From Erythrobacter sp. SG61-1L (GTDB lineage Bacteria > Pseudomonadota > Alphaproteobacteria > Sphingomonadales > Sphingomonadaceae), in NCBI RefSeq assembly GCF_001305965.1, contig NZ_JXQC01000003.1, forward strand, positions 248,001-312,000: a stretch of 64,000 bases of DNA. The letters run 5' to 3'. The position numbers and the translations under genes were made by a program. The notes below the pieces were generated by a model. That model had not been told where the DNA came from. It was given only the letters and a program-made list of their open reading frames with translations, and did no database searches. Positions 54,231-63,582 of this stretch are shown here, piece after piece. How positions within the stretch are numbered: position 1 is the stretch's first letter; each line of letters opens with the position of its first letter.

Positions 54231-56641
54231 AGGACTCCCCAGATCTCCCGGGCGTATTCGCCGATGGTCCGGTCCGAAGAGAACCAGCCGACATTGGCGA
54301 TATTCCGGATTGCCTTCTCGCGCCAGCCCGCTTGATCTTCCCACATGCGGTCGACGCCGCGCTGGGCCGAGTGATAGGCATCGAAATCGGCGGCGACCAT
54401 GAACCAGTCATGGTCGTAAAGCCCGCGCATCAGATCGGCATAGCGGGTCGGATCGTCGGGAGAGAACACGCCCGAGGCAATGCAATTAACGGCCTGATGC
54501 AGCTCGCGCGAACCTTCGATCACTTCGCGCGGGACATAGCCATTGGCCCGCTTTTCCGCGACTTCTTCCGCCGTCAGGCCGAAGATCACGATGTTCTCGT
54601 CGCCCACCCGGTCCTTGATCTCGATATTCGCGCCGTCCAGCGTGCCGATGGTCAGCGCGCCGTTGAGGGCGAATTTCATGTTGCCGGTGCCGGATGCTTC
54701 CATGCCGGCCGTGGAAATCTGTTCCGAAAGGTCCGCCGCCGGAATGATCTGTTCGGCCAGGCTGACATTGTAGTTCGGCACGAACACGACCTTCAGCAAA
54801 CCGCCCACTGCCGGATCGGCATTGACGCGCCGGGCAATGTCATTGGCCAGTTTGATGACCAGCTTGGCATTGTGATAGCTCGCCGCCGCCTTGCCGCCGA
54901 AGATCTTCACGCGCGGCACCCAGTCCTGTTCGGGATGGCTGCGGATCTGATCGTAGAGCGCCACGGTCTCCACCAGATTGAGCAGCTGGCGCTTGTATTC
55001 GTGGATGCGCTTCACCTGCACGTCGAACAATGCATCGGGATTGAGGCGGATGCCGGTGAGTTCCTTCACCCGCGCGGCCAGCGCCACCTTGTTGGCGCGC
55101 TTCACTTCCGCGATCCGTTCGCCCAGCTGGGGATCGGCGGCCAGCTTGTTCAGATCGGCCAGCTTTTCCGTATCGTCCAGGAAGCCATCGCCGATGGCGT
55201 CCTTCAGCACGGAAACCAGCCCGGTATTGCATTGCTGCAGCCAGCGGCGCGGGGTGACGCCATTGGTCTTGTTGTTGATCTTGCCGGGATAGAGCTTGTG
55301 CAGATCGGCGAAGACGGTGGTCTTCATCAGTTCCGTATGCAGCGCGGCCACGCCGTTCACACTATGCGCCCCGGCAAAGGCCAGGTTCGCCATGCGCACG
55401 CGGCGGCCGTTGGTTTCGTCGATCAGCGAGATGGCGGAGATCGCCGCATCGTCCAGCCCCTTCTTGCGGGCTTCGCGCAGCACGCGGCTGTTGATCGCAT
55501 AGACGATCTGCATGTGCCGTGGCAGCAACCGCTCGAACAGAGGTAGGGGCCATGCCTCCAGCGCCTCGGGCAGCAGAGTGTGGTTGGTATAGGCGACAGT
55601 GCGGCAGGTTACGTCCCACGCTTCGTCGAATTCCAGCCCGTGCTGATCCACCAGCAGGCGCATCAGTTCCGGCACGGCAACGGCAGGGTGCGTATCGTTC
55701 AGCTGGATCGCCGCGTGATCGGGCAGGGTGCGCACATCGCCCTGATATTGGACGTGGCGGCGCACGATGTCCTGGATGGAGGCGGAGGTGAAGAAATATT
55801 CCTGCCGCAGGCGCAGTTCCTGCCCGGCGGGGCTGGAATCCGCCGGATAGAGCACGCGCACAAGGCTGTCGGCCCGCAGGTTGGATTCGAGCGCGCCGAA
55901 ATGGTCACCCGAATTGAAGGCGCCAAGGTCGATCGGGTCGAGCGAATTGGCCGTCCACAGGCGCAGGGTGTTCACCCGCTTGCCGCGCCAGCCCACCACC
56001 GGCGTATCGACGGCAGAAGCTTCGACATGTTCGGCAGGCTTCCACACCGCTACATCGCCTTCGGCCACCACTTCGCCGCCGAAGCCGATCAGATAGGCGC
56101 TTTCCCGCCGGTCGAATTCCCAGGGATTTCCGTGGCTCAGCCAGGTTTCCGGCAGTTCGACCTGCCAGCCATCCTTCAATGCCTGACGGAACATGCCGTT
56201 CACATAACGGATGCCATAGCCATATGCCGGGATGTCCAGGCTGGCGAGGCTCTCCATGAAACAGGCGGCCAGGCGGCCAAGCCCGCCATTGCCCAGCGCC
56301 GCATCGGGCTCCAGGCTTTCGATGGCGGCAAGGTCCAGCCCGTGATTGCGCAGGGCCTGTTCCATCTCCCGCGTCAGCCCCATGTTGGACAGGGCATCGC
56401 GCAGCAGGCGGCCGATCAGGAATTCGAGGCTGAGATAATAGACGCGCTTGCCCTTAGCATCGTAAGTCTGGCGGGTGGATTCCATCCACCTGTCAATGAC
56501 TTCATCGCGCAGGGCGAGCACCGTGGCCGTGAACCAGTCATGCTGCTTGGCGGCACGCTCGTCCTTGCCTACGCGGTGGCGCAGCACGTCGATCAGGTTG
56601 GCGTCGATTTCCCGGGTCTTTTCGCTGGGTGTGGATGGCAC
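54227..56641 (-). CDS. glgP: Glycogen/starch phosphorylase
   Basis: 804 residues releasing glucose-1-phosphate from glycogen. The GTG at 56641 has GGAG upstream and gives the family's usual length; the open frame beyond it is unlike protein. GNGGLGRLAACFMESLA, NDTHPAVAVPELMRLL and VFVPNYNVSLAEQIIPAADL are typical. EASGTGNMKFALNGALTIGT contains the lysine binding pyridoxal phosphate. It is the first gene of the operon, so degradation and synthesis genes are transcribed together. Its promoter must lie in the 232-bp gap shared with the divergent alpha-glucosidase; no single strong promoter stands out there. Confidence 0.95.
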   Translation of the reverse strand: MPSTPSEKTREIDANLIDVLRHRVGKDERAAKQHDWFTATVLALRDEVIDRWMESTRQTYDAKGKRVYYLSLEFLIGRLLRDALSNMGLTREMEQALRNHGLDLAAIESLEPDAALGNGGLGRLAACFMESLASLDIPAYGYGIRYVNGMFRQALKDGWQVELPETWLSHGNPWEFDRRESAYLIGFGGEVVAEGDVAVWKPAEHVEASAVDTPVVGWRGKRVNTLRLWTANSLDPIDLGAFNSGDHFGALESNLRADSLVRVLYPADSSPAGQELRLRQEYFFTSASIQDIVRRHVQYQGDVRTLPDHAAIQLNDTHPAVAVPELMRLLVDQHGLEFDEAWDVTCRTVAYTNHTLLPEALEAWPLPLFERLLPRHMQIVYAINSRVLREARKKGLDDAAISAISLIDETNGRRVRMANLAFAGAHSVNGVAALHTELMKTTVFADLHKLYPGKINNKTNGVTPRRWLQQCNTGLVSVLKDAIGDGFLDDTEKLADLNKLAADPQLGERIAEVKRANKVALAARVKELTGIRLNPDALFDVQVKRIHEYKRQLLNLVETVALYDQIRSHPEQDWVPRVKIFGGKAAASYHNAKLVIKLANDIARRVNADPAVGGLLKVVFVPNYNVSLAEQIIPAADLSEQISTAGMEASGTGNMKFALNGALTIGTLDGANIEIKDRVGDENIVIFGLTAEEVAEKRANGYVPREVIEGSRELHQAVNCIASGVFSPDDPTRYADLMRGLYDHDWFMVAADFDAYHSAQRGVDRMWEDQAGWREKAIRNIANVGWFSSDRTIGEYAREIWGVL

Positions 56642-56873
56642 GGACGGCAGGCTCCGAAATACGGTTGCACCGGCCGGCTGGCACCGCGTTGCCGCGAGAC
56701 CGCCGACGACTCTTCCTCCGTAGCTCCTCAACTCATCGCCTAAGCCATTCCGGCACCCGCCCGCAAGCACTTGCCGCAGCGTAGGGAATAAAATTCGTCC
56801 ACCGTTGCAAGGCCACTGCCCTGACACGAATTTTTGCTTATGCTGCACTGCACAGTAATCTTGTGGGGCATTG

Positions 56874-58502
56874 ATGACCGAAGCCGACCGGAACCCTGAT
56901 CTTCCCTGGTGGCGCGGGGCCGCGATCTACCAGATCTATCCCCGCAGCTTTCTGGACACGAATGGAGACGGGGTGGGCGATCTTGCCGGGATCGCGCGCA
57001 ACATGGGCCACATCGCCTCGCTGGGCGTGGATGCCATCTGGATTTCGCCCTTCTTCACCTCGCCCATGCGCGATTTCGGCTATGATGTGGCCGATTTCTG
57101 CGATGTTGATCCGGTGTTCGGCACGCTGGGAGATTTCGACCGGGTGGTTGAGGTGGCCCATGCGCACGGGCTGCGCGTGCTGATCGACCAGGTCTATGCC
57201 CATACGTCGGACCTGCATCCGTGGTTCGCCGAAAGCCGCTCCGCCGTCGAAAATCCCAGGTCGGACTGGTATGTCTGGGCCGATCCCAACGAAGACGGGA
57301 CGCCGCCCTGCAACTGGCAATCGGTGTTCGGCGGCCCGGCATGGACATGGGACGGCCGCCGTCGCCAATATTACATGCACACTTTCCTGAAAGAACAGCC
57401 GCAGCTTAACGTGCATAATCCGCAGGTGCAGGATGCCTTGCTGGGCGTGGCGCGTTTCTGGTTGGAACGTGGGGTTGACGGCTTCCGGCTGGATGCGCTG
57501 AACCATTCGATGCACGATCCGCAATTGCGCGATAATCCGCCTGCCCCGCATGACGGCAGGCAGTTCAACCGGCCATTCGATTACCAGTTGAAAATCCACA
57601 GCCAGTCCCAGCCGGGGATCGTGGGCTTCATCGAACGTATCCGCGGCCTTTGTGACGATTACGGCGCGATCTTCACCATGGCTGAAGTGGGCGGGGAAAA
57701 GTCCGAGATCGAGATGAAGGCCTTCACCGCGGGCGATCACCGGCTGAACAGTGCCTATGGCTTCAACTTCCTCTATTCCCCCGCGCTCACTCCCGCGCTG
57801 GTGGCCGATGCCATGGCGCAGTGGCAGGGCCTGCCCGGCGAAGACGGGCTGGCCGAAGGCTGGCCGAGCTGGGCCTTCGAAAACCACGACGCGCCACGCG
57901 CTGTATCGCGCTGGTGCGCCATGGTGGACATGGACCACTTCGCCCGGATGAAGTTGGCCCTGCTCGCCTCGCTGCGGGGAGATATCATCCTCTATCAGGG
58001 GGAGGAACTGGGGCTGGAACAGGACGAAATCCCCTTCCACCTGCTGCAAGACCCGGAGGCAATCGCCAACTGGCCGCTCACCCTTTCCCGCGACGGCGCA
58101 CGCACGCCGATGCCGTGGATCGCCGGGGCAGAGCAGGGCGGCTTTACCAGCGGCACCCCCTGGCTGCCGCTATCCGCCCCCAATCTGGAACGCGCGGTGG
58201 ATGTGCAGGAACAGGACGGGGATTCCATCCTCAACCTCACCCGCCAGCTGCTTGCCCTGCGCAAGGCCCATCCGGCACTGCATCACGGCAGTTTCGGCGG
58301 CTGCATCGCGGCAGGCAATGTGCTTTCCTTCGAGCGGGAAGCGGATGGGCAGCTTGTGCGCTGCATCTACAATTTCTCGCCCGAGCCGGTCGATCTGGCG
58401 GAGCTGGATGGCATTGAACCGGGCGGGCAGCCGCTGCTGTCGCTCAATCCGGGTGAGGATGGGCAGTTGGGCGGTTACGCGGCTTTGTGGCTGGTGGTTT
58501 GA
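56874..58502 (+). CDS. GH13 alpha-glucosidase / oligo-1,6-glucosidase
   Basis: 542 residues from ATG 56874, with GTGGGG upstream. AIYQIYPRSFLDTNGDGVGD and GVDAIWISPFFTSPMRDFGY are typical of the GH13 oligo-1,6-glucosidase/alpha-glucosidase subfamilies. Asp207 in VDGFRLDALNH is the predicted nucleophile, Glu271 in MAEVGG the acid/base and Asp339 in ENHDAP the transition-state stabiliser. No signal peptide is seen, so it should act in the cytoplasm on maltose, isomaltose or oligosaccharides released by GlgX. It is divergent from the glycogen operon. Trehalose synthase or sucrose isomerase are less likely alternatives given its length and lack of their insertions. Confidence 0.9.
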   Translation: MTEADRNPDLPWWRGAAIYQIYPRSFLDTNGDGVGDLAGIARNMGHIASLGVDAIWISPFFTSPMRDFGYDVADFCDVDPVFGTLGDFDRVVEVAHAHGLRVLIDQVYAHTSDLHPWFAESRSAVENPRSDWYVWADPNEDGTPPCNWQSVFGGPAWTWDGRRRQYYMHTFLKEQPQLNVHNPQVQDALLGVARFWLERGVDGFRLDALNHSMHDPQLRDNPPAPHDGRQFNRPFDYQLKIHSQSQPGIVGFIERIRGLCDDYGAIFTMAEVGGEKSEIEMKAFTAGDHRLNSAYGFNFLYSPALTPALVADAMAQWQGLPGEDGLAEGWPSWAFENHDAPRAVSRWCAMVDMDHFARMKLALLASLRGDIILYQGEELGLEQDEIPFHLLQDPEAIANWPLTLSRDGARTPMPWIAGAEQGGFTSGTPWLPLSAPNLERAVDVQEQDGDSILNLTRQLLALRKAHPALHHGSFGGCIAAGNVLSFEREADGQLVRCIYNFSPEPVDLAELDGIEPGGQPLLSLNPGEDGQLGGYAALWLVV

Positions 58503-58557
58503 GGGCTCTTGGGGTGGAGGTTTCGGCGCAGGTGGTGACCTCCGCGTTATCTTCATC

Positions 58558-58648
58558 GTCATCCTGAGCTCGTCTCAGGATCCATTTATCCGGATCGAGT
58601 GGCAGTTCGTGGGGAAGAATGGATGCTGAAACGAGTTCAGCATGACGA
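58558..58648. repeat. Imperfect inverted repeat (TCATCCTGAGC...GTTCAGCATGAC family)
   Basis: TCATCCTGAGCTCGTCTCAG at the left is mirrored imperfectly by CTGAAACGAGTTCAGCATGA at the right. This is a common dispersed palindrome in sphingomonad and other proteobacterial genomes. Confidence 0.7.
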
Positions 58649-58674
58649 GAGATTGAACAATGCGGTTCCCTATC

Positions 58675-58703
58675 TTGACAAAACGAACCATATTGGCTAT
58701 GTA
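58675..58703 (+). promoter_or_regulatory. Near-consensus sigma70 promoter with no gene downstream
   Basis: TTGACA (58675-58680), 17 bp, then TATGTA (58698-58703). The -35 is perfect. The next annotated gene on this strand is over 4 kb away, so the transcript would be non-coding or from an unrecognised small frame. Confidence 0.5.
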
Positions 58704-59136
58704 CTCGCCCGCCAGTAACCAACTGGCTCCAGCGGCGGGTCGGGGGTGCTTTGCGCTTCGCTCTTGGTTCCTCCGTTTCCGGGCCGGCGTTTCGGGTGAG
58801 CCGGGTGAGGTCAGGCGGATAGCAACGCCTCCCTCGCCTTTCACGGAAGCGTCCGCACCTTCTGCCGGCACAGGCGCCGGCTCTCGCCGAATGTCACGGC
58901 GCGGGCTGCGCGGGTAGCGCCGGGGGCGGCTCACTTGCGAGCCCTTCGCTGCCCCCGTCTGAGCCGGAAAGGGCCGAGCGGTGAGTTCTCGCGGACTTTA
59001 CCCGCCATTCGCAGACAAAACCGCGTCACCGGGCTCCCATGCGGGCGCCCCGAAACACCGGCCCGGACCCGTCCGACTGGTTTTCCCTTCCGGCGTTATT
59101 CCGCATTCGCCAGCGGAGGATGGGTGTGTCTGCCTA

Positions 59137-59227
59137 CTTCGTCATTGCGAGGAGCCGAAGGTTCCGAAGCAATCCAGAGCCTGCGCGGAGGCAGTGGATT
59201 GCGTCGCTGCGCTCGCAATGACGAAAG
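59137..59227. repeat. Palindromic repeat (CGTCATTGCGAG family, second copy)
   Basis: CTTCGTCATTGCGAGGAGCC with GAAGCAATCCAG is mirrored by TGGATTGCGTCGC and CTCGCAATGACGAAAG. It shares core sequences with the element at 44970-45055. Confidence 0.85.
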
Positions 59228-59235
59228 GAAGGGGC

Positions 59236-59312
59236 GTCATCCCGGCGGAGGCCGGGATCGCTGGCGTCTTGGCGCCCGGATCGCAGCGGTTCCGGATCAA
59301 GTCCGGGACGAC
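59236..59312. repeat. Repeat of the GTCATCCCGGC type
   Basis: GTCATCCCGGCGGAGGCCGG is followed, about 45 bp later, by CCGGATCAAGTCCGGGACGA, another common intergenic repeat combination. It ends 14 bp before the stop codon of the DUF1348 gene on the other strand and may serve as its terminator. Confidence 0.7.
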
Positions 59313-59325
59313 GAAAAAGGCGCTC

Positions 59326-59790
59326 TTACAGCCCCAGTTCCGAAAGCCCGGGATGATCGTCCGGCCTGCGGCCCAGCGGCCAGTGGAACAGGCGGTCTTC
59401 CTCGCGGATAGGCATTTCGTTGATGCTGGCGTGGCGATTGCTCATCAGGCCGTCCGCGTCGAATTCCCAGTTCTCGTTGCCATAGGCGCGGAACCAGTTG
59501 CCGCTGTCGTCGTGATATTCATAGGCATAGCGCACCGCGATGCGATTGCCGGTGAAGGCCCACAATTCCTTGATCAGCCGGTAATCCAGTTCCTTCGCCC
59601 ATTTGCGGGCAAGGAAGGCCTCCGCCTGATCCCGCCCGCGCGGAAATTCCACGCGGTTTCGCCAGGCGGTGTCTTCGGTATAGGCCAGCGCCACCTTGGC
59701 GGCATCGCGGCTGTTCCAGCCATCTTCGGCCAGCCGCACCTTCTGGCGGGCACTTTCCTCGGTAAAGGGCGGAAGCGGGGGGCGGGACAT
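59326..59790 (-). CDS. DUF1348 family protein (NTF2-like fold)
   Basis: 154 residues from ATG 59790. [40 protein letters not shown] and [20 protein letters not shown], then [20 protein letters not shown], match DUF1348, a small cytoplasmic NTF2-like family without an agreed function. It follows the quinohaemoprotein gene by 5 bp and is probably co-transcribed. No signal peptide, so it would not meet the periplasmic dehydrogenase directly. Confidence 0.9.
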   Translation of the reverse strand: MSRPPLPPFTEESARQKVRLAEDGWNSRDAAKVALAYTEDTAWRNRVEFPRGRDQAEAFLARKWAKELDYRLIKELWAFTGNRIAVRYAYEYHDDSGNWFRAYGNENWEFDADGLMSNRHASINEMPIREEDRLFHWPLGRRPDDHPGLSELGL

Positions 59791-59795
59791 GGGGC

Positions 59796-61922
59796 TTACT
59801 TCTCCTGTTCGGGAAGGGCGTAGACATAGATCGCCGAGCTGTTGACCGGCGGCATCTGGATTTCCGGCGTCAGCGCGCCGAGGCCGAAGGACAGCGGATT
59901 GCCGCGCCCGGTGACGATGGCGATATATTGCTTGCCGTCCACCGAATAGGAAATGGGCGAGGCATTGGGCACGTCCGTCACGCCCGTGCGCCACAGCACC
60001 TTTCCGCTGCCCTGATCGTAGGCGATGAACTGGCGGTCGACCGATCCGGTGAACAGCAACCCGCCTGCCGTTGCCAGCACACCCATCGAATAGGGCGCGC
60101 GCTGGTGCACGGTCCAGGCGATCTTCTGGTTCTGCATGTCGAGCGCCTGAAGCATGCCATAGCGCCCGTCGCTGTTTTCCGGCGGGGCATAGCGCATGTT
60201 GATGCCCGTGGTCAGGAAGCCGGGCTTGGCGGGCACGATGTCCATGCAGACATCCCGCGCGTTCACGAACAGATGGCCGGTGCCCTGATTGAAGGCCGTG
60301 GGGCTCCAGTTACGGCCGCCGCCGCCATTGGGGCAGGCGAAGAAGGGCGCGCCGCCATCGGGGATTTTCGCGGGATCGTAGATCTTGTCGCCCGTCTTGG
60401 GATCGACCTTGGTCACGATATCCTGAATGCCCATGTCCAGTGTGGAGAGGTACTTGCCGGTCTTGGCGTCCACCGTGTCGAACAGGCCGATCTTGCCCGC
60501 CGTCATCACTACGCGCTGTTGCTTGCCGCCTCGTTCCAGCGTGCCGATCACCCGGTCGAACACCCAGTCGAGATCCCACTGGTCGTTCTTCATGTGCTGG
60601 AAATACCAGACCAACTCGCCCGTGCGCGGGTTCAGCGCCAGAGTGGCGTCGTTATAGAGGCCGTCATTGTTCATGCCCGGCTTGCGATCGCGCAGCGGGG
60701 CAGTGTCGTAAGTCTGGGCGACGCCCCACAGGGCCAGCTTGTTTTCCGCGTCGTAGGAACCGGAAGTCCAGACCGAGCCGCCATGGCGCTTGTCCAGCGG
60801 CAGGCCGTTCCACGTATCCCCGGCAGGCGTGCCGGGGCGGGCAACGGTGTGGAAGGTCCACAAATGCTTGCCCGTCTCTATGTCGAACCCGTCGATCTGG
60901 CCGCCGCCCGCTTCCTGCGTGGCCATGCCGATCATCACTACGCCATCGGCGGCGAGAGGCCCGCCGGGGATGCGGAAGCCGGGCTTGTCGGTGATCGCCA
61001 CGTCCCACACCGGTCGCCCGGTGCGCGCATCCAGCGCCACCATATGCAGGTCGCCCGTGGCCAGCAGCACCTTGTCGCCATAGAGCGAGATGGTCTTCTT
61101 GGAGATGGCGGGCGGGGTGGCATGCTGGCGCTTGTAGCGCCACAGCAGATCGCCATTGGTGGCATCGAGGGCGAAGACCTCGTCGCCATAGCCATAGGCA
61201 TACATCACCCCGTCGCGCACCAGCGGCTCGGCCATGTTCGGGCCTGCCGGAAGCGACTGCGCCCATGCGACGGTGAGGTTCTGCACATTGCCCGCGTCGA
61301 TTTGCTTCAGCGGGGAGAAGCCCTGCCCGGTATGGCTGCCGCGCCATGCCAGCCAGTTCTCGCCCGCAGGCGCGTTCAGCATGGCATCGGTGACGGGAGT
61401 GAAATTGGCGAACCGGTCAGGCTTTGCGGGCCATTCGGGAATCGGGCGCCGCGTGGTGACGCCACCGAAGCCGGAATCCGCCGCGTCGGGATTGGCGGGC
61501 TTGGGCACCATCACGCTGGCCAACTGCGCCGGATCGGGCCGCAGCGGCGTGTCCAGCTTGACCCCGTTTTCGGCAAGGATGGAGGCCACGATGGCGGCAT
61601 AAGTTTCGTCAGGCAGGCCGCCCGCGTTGCCCGGCGGCATGGAGCTGCGAATATAATCATACAGCTTGTCCGCTCCGGCATCGCCCCACTTGGCTTGGAA
61701 CGACGCGCCCTTCAGCGCGGGGGCGAAGGCGCCATTGTCCATGGTGGTGCCGTGGCATGCCGCGCAATCGCTGGCATAGGCCTCGTGGCCCTGCTGGGTC
61801 TGGCTTTCGAAGGTTGTTTCAGCGGCAGGTGTGCTAGGCGCGAGCGAGAATGTCCCAGCAGCCACGGCAAAAGCCGAAACGCCCAGCGCCATGGCGCTGC
61901 GGCCGGTCAAGATGCGAAACAT
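59796..61922 (-). CDS. PQQ-dependent quinohaemoprotein dehydrogenase with N-terminal cytochrome c domain
   Basis: 708 residues from ATG 61922 (GGGAGGG upstream), with a signal peptide ([20 protein letters not shown]). A cytochrome c domain follows immediately: CAACH at Cys53-His57. An eight-bladed quinoprotein propeller comes next, with repeated W-motifs such as [31 protein letters not shown] and [21 protein letters not shown] supplies the catalytic Asp. The vicinal Cys-Cys pair of type I/II alcohol dehydrogenases is absent. Type II alcohol dehydrogenases carry the cytochrome at the C-terminus. An N-terminal position is known in polyvinyl-alcohol dehydrogenase of Sphingopyxis, so a secondary-alcohol or polymer substrate is a possibility. 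PQQ synthesis genes are not in the window. Confidence 0.9.
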   Translation of the reverse strand: MFRILTGRSAMALGVSAFAVAAGTFSLAPSTPAAETTFESQTQQGHEAYASDCAACHGTTMDNGAFAPALKGASFQAKWGDAGADKLYDYIRSSMPPGNAGGLPDETYAAIVASILAENGVKLDTPLRPDPAQLASVMVPKPANPDAADSGFGGVTTRRPIPEWPAKPDRFANFTPVTDAMLNAPAGENWLAWRGSHTGQGFSPLKQIDAGNVQNLTVAWAQSLPAGPNMAEPLVRDGVMYAYGYGDEVFALDATNGDLLWRYKRQHATPPAISKKTISLYGDKVLLATGDLHMVALDARTGRPVWDVAITDKPGFRIPGGPLAADGVVMIGMATQEAGGGQIDGFDIETGKHLWTFHTVARPGTPAGDTWNGLPLDKRHGGSVWTSGSYDAENKLALWGVAQTYDTAPLRDRKPGMNNDGLYNDATLALNPRTGELVWYFQHMKNDQWDLDWVFDRVIGTLERGGKQQRVVMTAGKIGLFDTVDAKTGKYLSTLDMGIQDIVTKVDPKTGDKIYDPAKIPDGGAPFFACPNGGGGRNWSPTAFNQGTGHLFVNARDVCMDIVPAKPGFLTTGINMRYAPPENSDGRYGMLQALDMQNQKIAWTVHQRAPYSMGVLATAGGLLFTGSVDRQFIAYDQGSGKVLWRTGVTDVPNASPISYSVDGKQYIAIVTGRGNPLSFGLGALTPEIQMPPVNSSAIYVYALPEQEK

Positions 61923-62014
61923 GAAGAACCCTCCCGAACTGTCGTTGGGCACCTGCTAGGCGAAGAGGGCTTTTGAGGGCAAGATGACTCTGTCTGGCCC
62001 TGCCGCGTTCGCCG

Positions 62015-62854
62015 TCAATTGCAGGGGCCGGTCCGCGCTGCCGTGAGGCGATAGTCCAGATAGACCTCGGGCACTTTTGCGAAATCCCCGCTCACTACCT
62101 GTGCGGGAACGCGCACCCGCGCCGTGATCGCCGCCGTATCGGCAGTGTAGCTGCCATTGGCCTCGACCGGCCGGGCCCCGCCATTCTGCGGGAAGTTGCA
62201 GGTCATGCTTGCGCGATACGATCCCCCCGCAATGGCATAGCTGCCGGGACGACACCCCATGGAGGGGCGGAAGGGAAACGCCGTCGAACGCGGCTGGGCA
62301 GCTACTTCGGGGCTGACGCATTGCGACCATGTCTCGCTGCGGCCAAGGCCCTGCCGGTTGAGCTGGAAGCTGGTGTCCGATGCATCCACCTTGCTCACGT
62401 TTGTCAGCACGGTGGTGAAGGTCCAGTTGCCTGGCATGATCGCCGTCTGCAGGGCAGGGCGGTCGTCGCTGGCGGCGGTGGGGGCTGCGCTTGGTGTTTC
62501 GCTTGTGGCGGGGCTTGGCGTTTCCGTGGCGTCCGGGGTTTCGCTAGCGTCGGGCGTGGGCGTTTCGCTCGGCTCTGGCTCGGCTGAAAAGTCCGGCACG
62601 AAGTCGCCCAGGGCGATGCGGATTACCTTGCCCTGTCGGGATTGCTGCGCAAACAAAAGGAAAGCGCCGCCACCAAGCGCGATCAGGCCGGTCATCACGC
62701 CAAGCGTGATCAGGATGCGCCGGCGTCGTCTCCGGGCGCTAACCAGCGCGGGCAGGCGAACCGGATCGGCCGCATCCGCAATCGGTGCGCCGCATTCACC
62801 GCAAAAGCGGTCATTGGCCAGGATCGTATTGCCGCAAGATGCACAAATTCCCAT
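62015..62854 (-). CDS. Zinc-ribbon membrane protein with DUF3617-like C-terminal domain
   Basis: 279 residues. A four-cysteine zinc ribbon opens the protein (CASCGN, then CGECGAP), followed by an Arg-rich patch, one membrane helix (LITLGVMTGLIALGGGAFLLF) and a Ser/Thr/Pro/Glu linker of about 55 residues. The C-terminal domain has MPGNWTFTTVL, WSQCVSP, GGSYRASMTCNF and GSYTADTAAIT, a cysteine-pair pattern resembling DUF3617 periplasmic proteins. The topology would put the ribbon in the cytoplasm and the C-terminal domain in the periplasm. Function unknown. It is divergent from another zinc-ribbon gene. Confidence 0.75.
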   Translation of the reverse strand: MGICASCGNTILANDRFCGECGAPIADAADPVRLPALVSARRRRRRILITLGVMTGLIALGGGAFLLFAQQSRQGKVIRIALGDFVPDFSAEPEPSETPTPDASETPDATETPSPATSETPSAAPTAASDDRPALQTAIMPGNWTFTTVLTNVSKVDASDTSFQLNRQGLGRSETWSQCVSPEVAAQPRSTAFPFRPSMGCRPGSYAIAGGSYRASMTCNFPQNGGARPVEANGSYTADTAAITARVRVPAQVVSGDFAKVPEVYLDYRLTAARTGPCN

Positions 62855-63023
62855 TGCATCTCCTTCCCCGGGCGGTGCCTAACCGGTCGCTCCGGCCATT
62901 TCCAGCCATGATGCGACTTGTCGGTGATGTGGTTTGCGATTTACAGCGCAGGTCAGATCGGGGCAGGCACTCGCTTTCACATGGGGCGATCTGCACATGG
63001 GGCAAAGGGGCACAGGCAAACTC

Positions 63024-63581
63024 ATGCAGCGCTGCGGCACTTGCGGAGCGGAGAACCGTGAAGGCGTGCGTTTCTGCACCACCTGCGGTGGGCAGCTTGT
63101 GCTCGAACTGCACGAGGAATTGCCGCATCTGCCGGAACTGGAGCTGCGCAGCCCGACTGTCGAGGCATCCCGCTGGTGGTGCGGCGCCCGGCGCGGCGCG
63201 GCGGCAGCGGCATTGCAGGCACTGATTCCGGTGGCAACGGTGGCTCCGTTTGCTGCCGATCAGGGCTGGGCCGGTTTCGCCCGCCGCAGCGGCAGCCACG
63301 CGGCGGACTTCATGCCCGGCCTCGTGATCGAAGGAACCGTGCTGGCGGAAATGTTCGATGTCGCGCCGGGCGACTTGGCAGATGATGGTGCGCTTGATCT
63401 CGGCCTGTGGCGCGGTTCGCTCGTCAGCCTCAGGGATGTCCTGCGCCTGCACGATGGCGCTGCTGGCGGACTGGAGCGCCACGCGGACGGGGATCAATTC
63501 CCGGTTCGCAGGACAAGGCCCGGTGAGGTGAGTTTCCGGCGCTGGAAGAACGAGTTCCTCTGCGCGAACGGGACGCACTGA
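63024..63581 (+). CDS. Zinc-ribbon protein of unknown function
   Basis: 185 residues if ATG 63024 is used; ATG 62997 is in frame and neither has a good ribosome site. The protein starts with MQRCGTCGAENREGVRFCTT followed by CGG, a four-cysteine zinc ribbon. A Glu/Leu-rich linker and a region without clear membrane helices follow. I recognise no other domain. It is 1 bp upstream of the next gene, so probably the same operon. Because the second half is compositionally plain, the frame there is less certain than the ribbon. Confidence 0.6.
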   Translation: MQRCGTCGAENREGVRFCTTCGGQLVLELHEELPHLPELELRSPTVEASRWWCGARRGAAAAALQALIPVATVAPFAADQGWAGFARRSGSHAADFMPGLVIEGTVLAEMFDVAPGDLADDGALDLGLWRGSLVSLRDVLRLHDGAAGGLERHADGDQFPVRRTRPGEVSFRRWKNEFLCANGTH

Positions 63582-63582
63582 A

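Larger units (their letters stand above)
58503..59325. other. 823-bp gene-free region with repeats and a near-consensus promoter
   Basis: No convincing gene. It contains three dispersed repeat elements (58558-58648, 59137-59227, 59236-59312) and a TTGACA-N17-TATGTA promoter at 58675. After the promoter comes about 430 bp of very GC-rich sequence with many short inverted repeats (for example GGGGGCGGCTC with GCTGCCCCC near 58920). Open frames in this stretch are Arg/Pro/Ser-rich and carry no recognisable domain. A transcribed structured RNA is possible but I could not match it to tmRNA, RNase P RNA, SRP RNA or 6S RNA. Confidence 0.6.

Noticed and set aside
58660-58917. Small ORF of 85 codons after the promoter at 58675
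   Set aside because: No ribosome site, start codon overlaps the -10 element, and Arg/Ser/Pro-rich composition without hydrophobic pattern.
59928-61976. 682-codon + strand frame opposite the quinohaemoprotein gene
   Set aside because: Shadow frame; the - strand carries the cytochrome c site, propeller W-motifs and signal peptide, the + strand has none.
62811-63578. 255-codon - strand frame covering the divergent zinc-ribbon region
   Set aside because: It would overlap the start of the - strand zinc-ribbon gene and the whole + strand one; composition is Arg/Cys/Ser-rich without a domain.
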